DNA of 20,720 nucleotides, from NCBI GenBank assembly GCA_031404455.1, contig JANNHP010000145.1:1-20720 (forward strand), read 5' to 3'. Within the stretch, counting starts at the first letter, position 1. Every line of letters begins with the position of its first letter. Shown piece by piece: positions 7,431 through 15,239 of the stretch. The notes beneath the pieces are model-generated. The model had not been told where the DNA came from. It saw nothing but the letters and a program-made list of their open reading frames with translations, and did not search any database. The position numbers and the translations under genes are program-made. This DNA is from JANNHP01 sp031404455 (lineage in GTDB: Bacteria; Planctomycetota; JAJSAM01; JAJVHW01).

Positions 7431-9704
7431 TCACTCCTCGAGCGGCGACAGCTTCGCGTGCGAGAGCGCCAGCGTCTTCTCGCCGACGCGCTCGAAGAAG
7501 ACGACGGCGCGCGCGCCGGGGCCGCGCCCCATCAGACGGCGGACCTTGCCGCGCCCGAAGACCGCGTGCTGGACGGCGAGCCCGACGCGCAGCGCGGCCG
7601 ACGAGTCCTCGTCCGCGCCGTAGTCGGGGAGCGGGTCGGCCTCGAAGTCGGCCGGCGCGGATCGCGAGCGCGCGGGCGGCGGCGCGGTGGGCTCCTCGTG
7701 CGTCCGCCACGAGCCGCCGAGTCCGGTCGGCACCGAAGCAGGTCCCGTGCCGCGGTCGACGTCGAGCGCCTCGGCGGGAAGTTCCGCGAGAAAGCGGCTC
7801 TCGCCGGAGTGGAAGCCCGGCCCCGCGATGCGCGCGGTCCGCGACGTGGCGTACGTGAGCGTCAGCCGCTTCTTCGCCCGCGTGATGCCGACGAAGAAGA
7901 GCCGCCGCTCCTCTTCCAGCGCGTCCTTGTCGTCCGCGCTGCGCGAGTGCGGGAGGAGTCCCTCCTCGATGCCCGTGATGATCACCTCGCTGAACTCGAG
8001 GCCCTTGGCCGAGTGCAGCGTCATGAGCGCCACGCGCGGCGCGTCGGGGTCGTACTTGTCCACGTCGGAGACGAGACCGACGCGCGTGAGGAAGTCGGGC
8101 AGCGACGAGTCGGCGCCGGCCTCCGTGTCGTACTCGGCCGCGGCGCCGACGAGTTCCGCCACGTTCGCGATCCGGTCGTCGGCCTCCTCGTCGTAGGCCT
8201 CGCGCAGATACGCCTCGAAGCTCGTCAGGCGGATGACGTCGCGCAAGAGGCCCGCGACCGAACCCGCCGCCGCGCGCTCCACGGTGTCGAGCACCTCCGC
8301 CGTCGCGCGAAGCCCCGCGCCCGCCCGCGCGGGCACGAGGTCCGCCGCCTTCCTGATGGCCGTCCGCGCGTTCCAGCCGTGCTCGCGGGCGAGTTCGCGC
8401 ACGCGGTCGGTCGTCACCTTGCCGACGCCGCGCGCGGGCGTGGACATGACCCGCTCGGCGCTCTCCTTGTCCGCCGGGATCGCGAGGATCTTCAGATACG
8501 CGAGCAGGTCCTTGATCTCGGCGCGCTGGTAGAACTCCGTGCCCTTGACGATCACGTACGGGATGCCGCGGCTGCGCAGTCCCGCCTCGAGCGCGCGGCT
8601 CTGCGCGTTGACTCGATAGAACACGGCCATGTCGCGGTACGGCGTGCCGCGTCCGTAGGCAGCGAGGATGTGGTCCGCGACGGCGAGACCCTCCTCGCGC
8701 TCGGTCCACGCGGAGATGACGCGCACGGGCGGACCGTCCTCGGCGGAGGAGATGAGCTTCTTCGCGCGGCGGCTCTTGTTGTTGGCGATGAGCGCGTCGG
8801 CGCAGCGCAGCACGTTCTTCACGCTGCGGAAGTTGTGCTCGAGGCGCACGACCTTCGCGTTCGGGAAGTGCTCCTCGAAGTCGAGGATGTTGCGGAGGTC
8901 GGCCTTCCTGAAGGCGTAGATCGACTGGTCCGGGTCGCCGACGACGAAGAGGTTCTGCTGCGGCGCCGCCATGAGTCGCGCGATCTTCAACTGGACGGGG
9001 CTCGTGTCCTGGTACTCGTCGATCATCACGTGCTCGAACCGCTGCTGCAGGTACGCGCGGAGCGAAGCGTCCCGCTCGAGCGCTGCGACGCACTTCGTCA
9101 AGAGGTCGTCGAAGTCGACCGCGTTGCTCTCGCCGAGCGACTTCGCGTATCCCTCGTAGATGAGCGCCTTCGCGCGCCGCTCGGGGTTCCACGCGCTCTT
9201 CAGGGCCTCGTCGGGCCCGGCGCCGTCGGCCTTCCACGCCGAGATCGCCGACAGCGCCGCCGCGGGCTTCACCGCACCCGACTCGGCGCCGAGCGCCTTG
9301 ATCACCTGTCGCACGACCTTCGACTGGTCGCTCGTGTCGTAGATCGAGAAGCCCGCTTCGAGCCCCGCGCTCTTCGGCCATCGGCGCAGGATCGCCGCGC
9401 ACATCGAGTGAAACGTGCGGACCCACGCGCCCTTCGCGTCGCACATCGACTGCACTCGCCGCGACATCTCCTCGGCGGCCTTGTTCGTGAACGTGATCGC
9501 GAGGATCGCCTCCGGCCGCACCCCGCGCCCAATGAGGTGCGCGATCCGCCGCGTGATCACCCGCGTCTTGCCCGACCCCGGCCCCGCGACGACCAGCATC
9601 GGCCCCGTCTCGTGGAGCGTCGCCTCCCGCTGTGCGGGCGTCAGGTCCGCGAGCGGGTCGGGCCCGGCGGCAGGCGCAGGCTCACGGTCGAAGAGGGAGG
9701 ACAC
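7431..9704 (-). CDS. pcrA: UvrD/PcrA-type SF1A DNA helicase
   Basis: A full-length 757-residue 3'-5' DNA helicase that unwinds DNA during repair and clears recombinase filaments. Visible motifs are a Q-motif region LTPAQREAT (21-29), Walker A GPGSGKT (41-47), motif Ia ITFTNKAAEEM (70-80), Walker B IDEYQD (228-233), motif III GDPDQSIYAFR (256-266), motif IV NFRS and, toward the C-terminus, TLHSAKGLEF and EEERRLFFVGITRAKK. The last 50 residues form the PcrA-type Tudor-like end (VQHAVFGRGKVRRL) that binds RNA polymerase in known members. The start is GTG at 9704, giving MSSLFDRE. No clear Shine-Dalgarno sequence is seen. It is 62 bases downstream of the putative defence genes, but its complete housekeeping architecture argues it is not part of them. 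UvrD is an alternative name. Confidence 0.93.
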   Translation of the reverse strand: MSSLFDREPAPAAGPDPLADLTPAQREATLHETGPMLVVAGPGSGKTRVITRRIAHLIGRGVRPEAILAITFTNKAAEEMSRRVQSMCDAKGAWVRTFHSMCAAILRRWPKSAGLEAGFSIYDTSDQSKVVRQVIKALGAESGAVKPAAALSAISAWKADGAGPDEALKSAWNPERRAKALIYEGYAKSLGESNAVDFDDLLTKCVAALERDASLRAYLQQRFEHVMIDEYQDTSPVQLKIARLMAAPQQNLFVVGDPDQSIYAFRKADLRNILDFEEHFPNAKVVRLEHNFRSVKNVLRCADALIANNKSRRAKKLISSAEDGPPVRVISAWTEREEGLAVADHILAAYGRGTPYRDMAVFYRVNAQSRALEAGLRSRGIPYVIVKGTEFYQRAEIKDLLAYLKILAIPADKESAERVMSTPARGVGKVTTDRVRELAREHGWNARTAIRKAADLVPARAGAGLRATAEVLDTVERAAAGSVAGLLRDVIRLTSFEAYLREAYDEEADDRIANVAELVGAAAEYDTEAGADSSLPDFLTRVGLVSDVDKYDPDAPRVALMTLHSAKGLEFSEVIITGIEEGLLPHSRSADDKDALEEERRLFFVGITRAKKRLTLTYATSRTARIAGPGFHSGESRFLAELPAEALDVDRGTGPASVPTGLGGSWRTHEEPTAPPPARSRSAPADFEADPLPDYGADEDSSAALRVGLAVQHAVFGRGKVRRLMGRGPGARAVVFFERVGEKTLALSHAKLSPLEE

Positions 9705-9766
9705 GTGCGGGGCATTGTCGCGGAGACGGGGACGGAATTGCGGGGATGGCTACACCAGCCGCGCGC

Positions 9767-10675
9767 TCACCACTTGTGCGTCTCCGCGATCAGCCACTCC
9801 AGGCTCTTCAGGTGCGCGATCCGCCCGTTCTCTCCGAGGCCCTTGCGAACGAGTTCGGGGTTGAAGTGGACCGTCGCGGTGATCGCCGGGTTCGCGTGCG
9901 CCGGGGCGCAGTTCTTCAGGATCTTCTCGAGTCGCGCGGCGGAGAACTCGCCGGTGACACCGTAGAAGCGGGCGGATGGATTCGCCCGGCGCAGGTACGG
10001 CAGGAACGCGTCCGCCTCGTTCAGCATCTGGATGCGATTGCTCCGGAAGCGCCAGCACACAGAGAGCAGCGCGACGACTCGATCGCCATTGAGTACGACG
10101 ACGTCGATCACCGGTCGACTCCGACTCGCGGGACAGGCCACTCCCGGCCAGCGACTCGACAGGTCGACCTCCTCCTCGTACCGCAAGTCGACCTGACCGA
10201 ACATCCGGAGCGCCTCCACGAGCACCGATCGGAACGCATGGTGGACGAGGTTGTTCGGTTGCACTCGTCGAACTGCGGGTTGACGCCAGTACGAGCCGAT
10301 CTCCCCGCGCAGTTCTGCACGTGAACATCCGAGCGACTCGGCCAAGTGCCGAGAGAGAGACTCGGCTCGTATCCGCGCCGCACTCGATCCCCTCGCGCCG
10401 AGTCCGAGCTCACTCGACTCCCGATACGCGACCACGCCGCCCCGGCAAGTCCATCGTTGGTTCCAGACTTCGCACGTGAGAAGCAGCCGCGCGATTCCCT
10501 GCCACGCTTCTCCAGGGCCGAAGCCGCGATCGGTCGCCAGGCGGCGGAACATGTCCGCGGCCAAGTGCGCATTGCCGCTTCGCCCCAACGAACGTCCGGT
10601 CGTGCACGTCATCATCGAAGTTGTAGCCGGCTGAGCCGACGTCGTCCGGCACTCGCGGCGCGGGGCATCACTCAC
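9767..10675 (-). CDS. Putative PD-(D/E)XK restriction-endonuclease-like protein with an atypical active site
   Basis: A 302-residue protein. The GTG at 10675 overlaps the stop of the upstream helicase as GTGA, so translation is probably coupled. An N-terminal helical part (about 30-130) contains W59 and W71 and a YRESSELGLGARG segment, followed by GSYWRQP and a Glu in VLVEALRMFG (E154). Residues 188-214 read PVIDVVVLNG followed by VVALLSVCWRFRSNR. This resembles the ID...S-x-K-W-x-x-R-x-D-R core of several type II restriction enzymes. D191 is present, but the Lys position is Cys207 (codon TGC) and the usual D of RxDR is Asn. So the protein is either inactive, uses another base, or is a binding subunit. 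The fold assignment rests on pattern memory and is moderate. No methyltransferase gene is adjacent. Confidence 0.5.
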   Translation of the reverse strand: MSDAPRRECRTTSAQPATTSMMTCTTGRSLGRSGNAHLAADMFRRLATDRGFGPGEAWQGIARLLLTCEVWNQRWTCRGGVVAYRESSELGLGARGSSAARIRAESLSRHLAESLGCSRAELRGEIGSYWRQPAVRRVQPNNLVHHAFRSVLVEALRMFGQVDLRYEEEVDLSSRWPGVACPASRSRPVIDVVVLNGDRVVALLSVCWRFRSNRIQMLNEADAFLPYLRRANPSARFYGVTGEFSAARLEKILKNCAPAHANPAITATVHFNPELVRKGLGENGRIAHLKSLEWLIAETHKW

Positions 10676-13600
10676 GCCGTCGCGCGGACGAGCGCCGCCT
10701 GCCGGTAGACAGCGGGCGGCATTGGGCGTCGCAGATGCCAGAGGATCGACACCGGGCGGCTGCCCTCGTGCGACACGTAGTCGGCCGCTCCGAGGAATAC
10801 GTAGGGCTGAGTGACGCCGCGCACGTCCCGTCTCTCCCGCACGAAGAGGAGAATCTGATGGCCGCACTGCTGGTGTTCAAAGTACCGACGCGCTGTCGAG
10901 CTCGTGGCGGACGTCGTGCTCTGCGACTGCCAGTGGAAGAGGACCGGGCTCACCGCGTGGTCGCGATACAGCGTGGTCGGGCTGTAGTCCTTCTCAGTCT
11001 TGACGAGTGTGACGAAGAACACGTCGGCGTCGAGTGCGGGGAGGTGGAACACGCCTTGGTCGACGCGTGCACGGTGTGCCTCGCCGAGCGCTGCGAGCGC
11101 CTCGCGGGTGCTGTAGGACGCATGGGTCTGAAGGGGCACGCCCGGGCGTTCCGCGATCGCGAACGTCGGCCGCTGAAGGCGGTCGAGAAGCACGGCTGCG
11201 AGGTCGCGGATTTCGTCCTGGAGCACCGCCGAGCTCGTGAGCGCCGTGCGCAGTTCGGAGACGCCCGCAGTCCCACGCGCAGCCGCTCCGGTCAACAGCA
11301 CCTCCAGCATCTCCCAGCGTCTCTCCGCGGCGAGGTCCGGCTCGGCGACGGCGCTCGCCGGCTGGACCGCGGAGAGGACGAACTTGAGCCGGCCCGCATC
11401 GTCGATGTGAAGCAAACGGCCGAGACCTGCGGCAAGCCTCTCCTCGGCCGGCATCGTGGGGCGCAACTCGTATCCGGCTCGGCGACGCAGTTCGCTCCAG
11501 CACCGACCTGAGCGATACACATCGCCGACTTCCGCTCCGGTCCGCGCCAGGAACTCGCTGAGCGTCGTCGCCGGTCCAAGCTCCCTCAGGTCCCGCTCCA
11601 AGCCGCGCACGTCGGCACCCGACGCATGACGGAGGTTCTCGAGGATGAGTTCCCGCGCCTGGCGCTCGAGGTGCATGGCGCAACCTGGCGGCAGCGTGGA
11701 GAAGTCGGACTCGACCGCCGCTACCACGTCCAGCCGTGCGGCACCGCCGCACAGAGCGGCAAGTCGTCGGTGCATCTGGAAGCGCCGATGGTGCTGGCCT
11801 ACGAAGTCGAGGACGGTGAGGCAGCTCTTCCCGGCCGACTCCGCGCGACGGAGACCGCGGCCGAGCTGCTGCTGGAACAGCACGTGGCTGTCCGTTGGCC
11901 GGAGCAGCAGGAGCACATCCACCTCTGGCAAGTCCACGCCTTCGTTGAATAGGTCAGCAGTGAAGATCGCCCGAACGTCACCGTCCCGCGTGCGGAGGGC
12001 GGCGATCGCCCGCTCGCGTTCCTCCTGCGTCGACTCGCCCGAAAGCGCCACAGCGTGAAGTCCCTGCGCTTCGAACTGCGCGGCCATCCACTGTGCGTGG
12101 GCAACTCCGGCGCAGAAACCAAGGGCGCGCATGCGCGACGGGTCCGGCACGTAGTCCTTCACCGCGCGCAGGACGGCACGGAGACGCACATCGTTGCCAG
12201 TGTAGACGTTGGCGAGTTGGGCTGTGTCGTAGCCGCCGGACCAACGAAGCGCGCGGAGGTCGGTGCCGTCAGCCACGCCGAAGTAGTGGAACGGCACCAG
12301 GAGCCCGCGGTCGAGCGCATCCCAGAGTCGCAGCTCCGCGGCGATGCGCCCGCCGAAGAACTCGTCCTGGATGCGCACGCCGTCCGCGCGCTCGGGAGTC
12401 GCCGTGAGGCCGAGGAGTTCCTGCGGCTCGAAGTGGCCGAGCAACGCGCGATAGGAGCTTGCAGAGGCGTGATGGAACTCGTCGACAACGAGGACGTCGT
12501 ACGCGCCCCGATCGCTCCCACGGAGTCGATCCCCGTGGAGAGACTGGATCATGGCGAAGACGGACGCTCCATGGCGCGGGACCTCGCCCTCGCCGAGTAG
12601 GTCGCCGAAGCCTGGATCGCCAAGCGCGTGGCGGTATGTGTCGCGCGCCTGCTCCAAGATTTCGCGGCGATGCGCGACGAAGAGCAAGCGCCAGTTCGGG
12701 TGCTCTCGACGTTGGCGTGCGAAGTCGAGTGCCGCGACCACCGTCTTGCCCGTGCCGGTGGCGGCGACCACCAGGTTCCGGTGCTGGTCCTGGATGCGGC
12801 GCGCGGCGTCGAGTCGATCGAGCATCTCTTGCTGGAAGCTGTGCGGTCGCAGTTCGACGACGAGCCGCAGCGCCGAGCTGCCCTGTCCGCGCGCCGCCCT
12901 GATGGCGAGGTCGAAGTGCTCGGCATCGCGCTGCGTGTCGTACGGCTCGAACTCGTCGCCGTCCCAGTAGGCGTCGAACGTCGCGGCGAGCTTCCGGATC
13001 GCATCTGGCGTGACGCGCTCCGAGAGCCGCACGTTCCACTCAAGGCCGTCGACGAGCGCCGCGTGCGTTAGGTTCGAAGAGCCGATCACGGCGGTCGAGA
13101 GCGCGTCGTGTCGGTGGAAGATCCACGCCTTCGCGTGCAGGCGCGTGCGTTGGTGCTCGTAGGACACGCGCACCTCGGCCCCGAGCGCGCGCAGGTCGTC
13201 AAGGACGCGACGCTCGGTCACCCCAACGTACGTGGTAGTCAGGACGCGGAGGCTGCGACCACGCTCGCGAACGTGTTCGCGGATGGCGTCGCGCAGCAGT
13301 CGATAACCGCTCCACTTGAGGAACGAACAGAGGAGGTCGACGCGCTCGGCGCTCGGGAACTCCCGAGCGATCACGTGCGCCGTCGAGTGCTCTCCGCGGT
13401 CGCCGAGCAGCACGTCGGATGCGCCGAGCGCGATCGCGGGACGCGGCGTCGGCGTTCGCGCACCCAGGTCGCTCGCCGCAGCCACCATCTCAAGAAGCTG
13501 CTCCGGGCCCGCGACGAGTGCCCCATCGCCTTCTGCGTCGTCGCCCGCTCTCGTCGCGGCGAGGACGCGAAGGATCTCATTCGCAAGAGCGACCCGACGT

Positions 13601-13833
13601 GAAGCGCCGTCCTCGCCCGCAAGGCCCTCGAGCTGGGCACGCACAAGGCCCCCGAGGTACTGAGCGAGGACTGACGGGGCTTCGGCCGGGTCGACGCGTT
13701 CGCGCTCGATGTGGCGACCGCTCGCGGAATCGAGGCGCAGCCGGGCGTCCAGCGCGGCTGTGATCAGTCGCTCGTAGACGCCATCGCGCAGTTGATCTGG
13801 ATCGTTTCCCACGGTGCCAAAGCTACATGGCAA
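10672..13833 (-). CDS. PLD-like nuclease, SF2 helicase and DUF3427 fusion protein
   Basis: A 1053-residue protein. Residues about 140-290 are a phospholipase D-like domain with one H-x-K site (H233, K235), G251-S-S-N254 and E265. Residues about 325-680 are a DEAD/DEAH-type SF2 helicase: AATGTGKT (357-364), VVDEFHH (449-455), LTATPER (476-482), the helicase C part with FTADLFNEGVDLP (624-636) and QQQLGRGLRR (654-663). The last 150 residues match DUF3427 well: DADVFFVTLVKTEKDYSP, HWQSQSTTSATSS and PYVFLGAADYVSHEGSRP. Proteins with this order are known in bacteria, and the domain is formally uncharacterised; a DNA-processing or defence role is inferred. The start is TTG at 13833, with GTG at 13812 an equally possible choice. 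The 182 bases before it hold no gene. Confidence 0.9.
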   Translation of the reverse strand: MPCSFGTVGNDPDQLRDGVYERLITAALDARLRLDSASGRHIERERVDPAEAPSVLAQYLGGLVRAQLEGLAGEDGASRRVALANEILRVLAATRAGDDAEGDGALVAGPEQLLEMVAAASDLGARTPTPRPAIALGASDVLLGDRGEHSTAHVIAREFPSAERVDLLCSFLKWSGYRLLRDAIREHVRERGRSLRVLTTTYVGVTERRVLDDLRALGAEVRVSYEHQRTRLHAKAWIFHRHDALSTAVIGSSNLTHAALVDGLEWNVRLSERVTPDAIRKLAATFDAYWDGDEFEPYDTQRDAEHFDLAIRAARGQGSSALRLVVELRPHSFQQEMLDRLDAARRIQDQHRNLVVAATGTGKTVVAALDFARQRREHPNWRLLFVAHRREILEQARDTYRHALGDPGFGDLLGEGEVPRHGASVFAMIQSLHGDRLRGSDRGAYDVLVVDEFHHASASSYRALLGHFEPQELLGLTATPERADGVRIQDEFFGGRIAAELRLWDALDRGLLVPFHYFGVADGTDLRALRWSGGYDTAQLANVYTGNDVRLRAVLRAVKDYVPDPSRMRALGFCAGVAHAQWMAAQFEAQGLHAVALSGESTQEERERAIAALRTRDGDVRAIFTADLFNEGVDLPEVDVLLLLRPTDSHVLFQQQLGRGLRRAESAGKSCLTVLDFVGQHHRRFQMHRRLAALCGGAARLDVVAAVESDFSTLPPGCAMHLERQARELILENLRHASGADVRGLERDLRELGPATTLSEFLARTGAEVGDVYRSGRCWSELRRRAGYELRPTMPAEERLAAGLGRLLHIDDAGRLKFVLSAVQPASAVAEPDLAAERRWEMLEVLLTGAAARGTAGVSELRTALTSSAVLQDEIRDLAAVLLDRLQRPTFAIAERPGVPLQTHASYSTREALAALGEAHRARVDQGVFHLPALDADVFFVTLVKTEKDYSPTTLYRDHAVSPVLFHWQSQSTTSATSSTARRYFEHQQCGHQILLFVRERRDVRGVTQPYVFLGAADYVSHEGSRPVSILWHLRRPMPPAVYRQAALVRATA

Positions 13834-14015
13834 CCGCTTGCTACGATCGCAGCGTTCGCTGCCGAGCGACGGACGCGATGTCGCTGCGCCCGCTCAGTGC
13901 GGACACGATCGATCAACGCGAGCACCCCCGAGCAACTGCCGCCGACGTAGCCGCGTGACCTGAGCGGCCGCTACTCGGGGCGGATTCCAAGCCACCCAGA
14001 CAGCGACTCAGCCAC

Positions 14016-15080
14016 CTACGCGCTGGCCAGCCTGCGCTCCAGCCGCAGCGCCTGCTCGAACGCCGTGCGCAGCGCCTCGAAGTCCGTCGGCTCCAGCGAG
14101 TGGCTCGCCTGGATGAACCCGTTGAACCAACGCGCGGGCGCGCCGGGACGAAGGGGCTCGAGCACGCTTCGCGTGGGGATGCCGTTGAGGAGCGTGCCGA
14201 GCGGCACCAGCCGTATCCTCCACGGGAAGGAGCCCTTCCCCATGTCGCGCCACAGCTCGTCGTCGTCGCGGTAGGGCTGCCCCGTGAACATCCCGAGCGC
14301 GGCGATCCGCCCGCGGCCGGTGACGTGGAAGAAGAACACATCGCCAGGGGCGTACGCCGCGATCTCGTGCTCGTGCTGCCGGCCCCACGTCCCCGTCCTC
14401 ATGCAGATCTCGAAGTTCTCCGGCGTGACGACGAGAAGCCATCGCTTCACAGCGTGCCGACCTCGGTAGTCGCCGACGAGCATCCGCTCCGCGACGCGGA
14501 ACTGGTCCGCACCGTCGCCCTCGCGCTGCCAGCGGTCTGAGGACTGCCGCAGTTTCTGAAGTTCGTCGTAGCGGCGTTCGAACTCGGGGGTCAAGGCGGT
14601 GGCGAACTCGCCGGAGAAGAGCCCGTCGAAGAAGGATAGGGGGGTGGAGATCGGCAGTTCGGACCGCGGACCCTCGAGCCGGACGTTGGCTTCCACGTTG
14701 TCTCGAAGCCCGCCAGCCGTGAGGTTCGATGATCCGACGTACGCGACGACGGAGTCGTCCCGCTCTAGCACGTAGACCTTGGGGTGGAACGCGCGCACTT
14801 CCAGCGAGTGAAAGACACGACAGGCCGCGCCGGGTCGGGACTCCAGGCGCCGGAGCACCGCGAGCTCGGTGACGTAGAAGTCGGTGCCCGCGAGCAGCCT
14901 CAGCTCGCGTTTCCCATCACACCACTGCTCGAGGTCGAGCGCACCGAGTCCGCTCGTCTTGGCGAAAGCGACGGCGATGGAGGCCCGCCGCGCGCGCGAC
15001 AGATCATCCGCCAAGCGGTCCCGGAGTCGGCTGTCGCCGGCTATCACTTCAACCGCGACGTCACCTTGCGAACGGACCAT
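14016..15080 (-). CDS. PLD-like nuclease fused to an EVE domain
   Basis: A 354-residue protein starting at the ATG at 15080, six bases after an AGGTGG site. Residues about 10-150 form a PLD-like half domain: H99-P-K101 in RAFHPKVYVLER, VGSSNLTAGGLRDN (115-128) and E130, so it should work as a dimer. Residues about 212-305 look like an EVE domain, a PUA-like fold that binds modified bases in DNA or RNA: RWLLVVTPENFEICMRTGTW (213-232), AYAPGDVFFFHVTGRGRIAA (242-261) and FPWRIRLVPL (295-304). PLD nucleases of this sort can cut DNA, and the EVE part suggests target choice by base modification. The C-terminal 50 residues are basic and Leu/Ala-rich. The PLD call is strong; the EVE call is good but by eye. 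It is the first gene of the proposed module, 182 bases before the helicase gene. Confidence 0.8.
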   Translation of the reverse strand: MVRSQGDVAVEVIAGDSRLRDRLADDLSRARRASIAVAFAKTSGLGALDLEQWCDGKRELRLLAGTDFYVTELAVLRRLESRPGAACRVFHSLEVRAFHPKVYVLERDDSVVAYVGSSNLTAGGLRDNVEANVRLEGPRSELPISTPLSFFDGLFSGEFATALTPEFERRYDELQKLRQSSDRWQREGDGADQFRVAERMLVGDYRGRHAVKRWLLVVTPENFEICMRTGTWGRQHEHEIAAYAPGDVFFFHVTGRGRIAALGMFTGQPYRDDDELWRDMGKGSFPWRIRLVPLGTLLNGIPTRSVLEPLRPGAPARWFNGFIQASHSLEPTDFEALRTAFEQALRLERRLASA

Positions 15081-15086
15081 GTCGAG

Positions 15087-15092
15087 CCACCT
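15087..15092 (-). promoter_or_regulatory. Ribosome binding site of the PLD-EVE gene
   Basis: AGGTGG on the minus strand, six bases before the ATG at 15080. It supports that start. A possible -35/-10 pair (TTGCTC, then GATACT 15 bases later) lies within the 159-base gap upstream but is too weak to call. Confidence 0.45.
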
Positions 15093-15239
15093 GCCTCCGC
15101 TTCAGTATCGCGCCGCAGCGGCAGGAGCAATCCGCCGAATTCCTAACCAGGTGCTGCGACGGTGGTCCCTGTCTTCGCGACATGCACCCGGCGCTCCCGG
15201 AGTGCAAGCATGGAACGCCGCCGCGCCGCGACCGGACCC

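Noticed and set aside
7431..9704. UvrD/PcrA helicase as a fourth member of the defence module
   Set aside because: It has complete housekeeping motifs including the Tudor-like end, is separated by 62 bases and has no ATPase partner of the Gabija type beside it.
13834..14015. Small gene or RNA between the PLD-EVE and helicase genes
   Set aside because: No open frame with a ribosome site, tRNA-like fold or convincing hairpin was seen in these 182 bases.
9719..15140. GGAATT-containing sequences on both sides of the island as possible attachment sites
   Set aside because: The similarity is short, imperfect and in inverted orientation; no integrase or tRNA is present.
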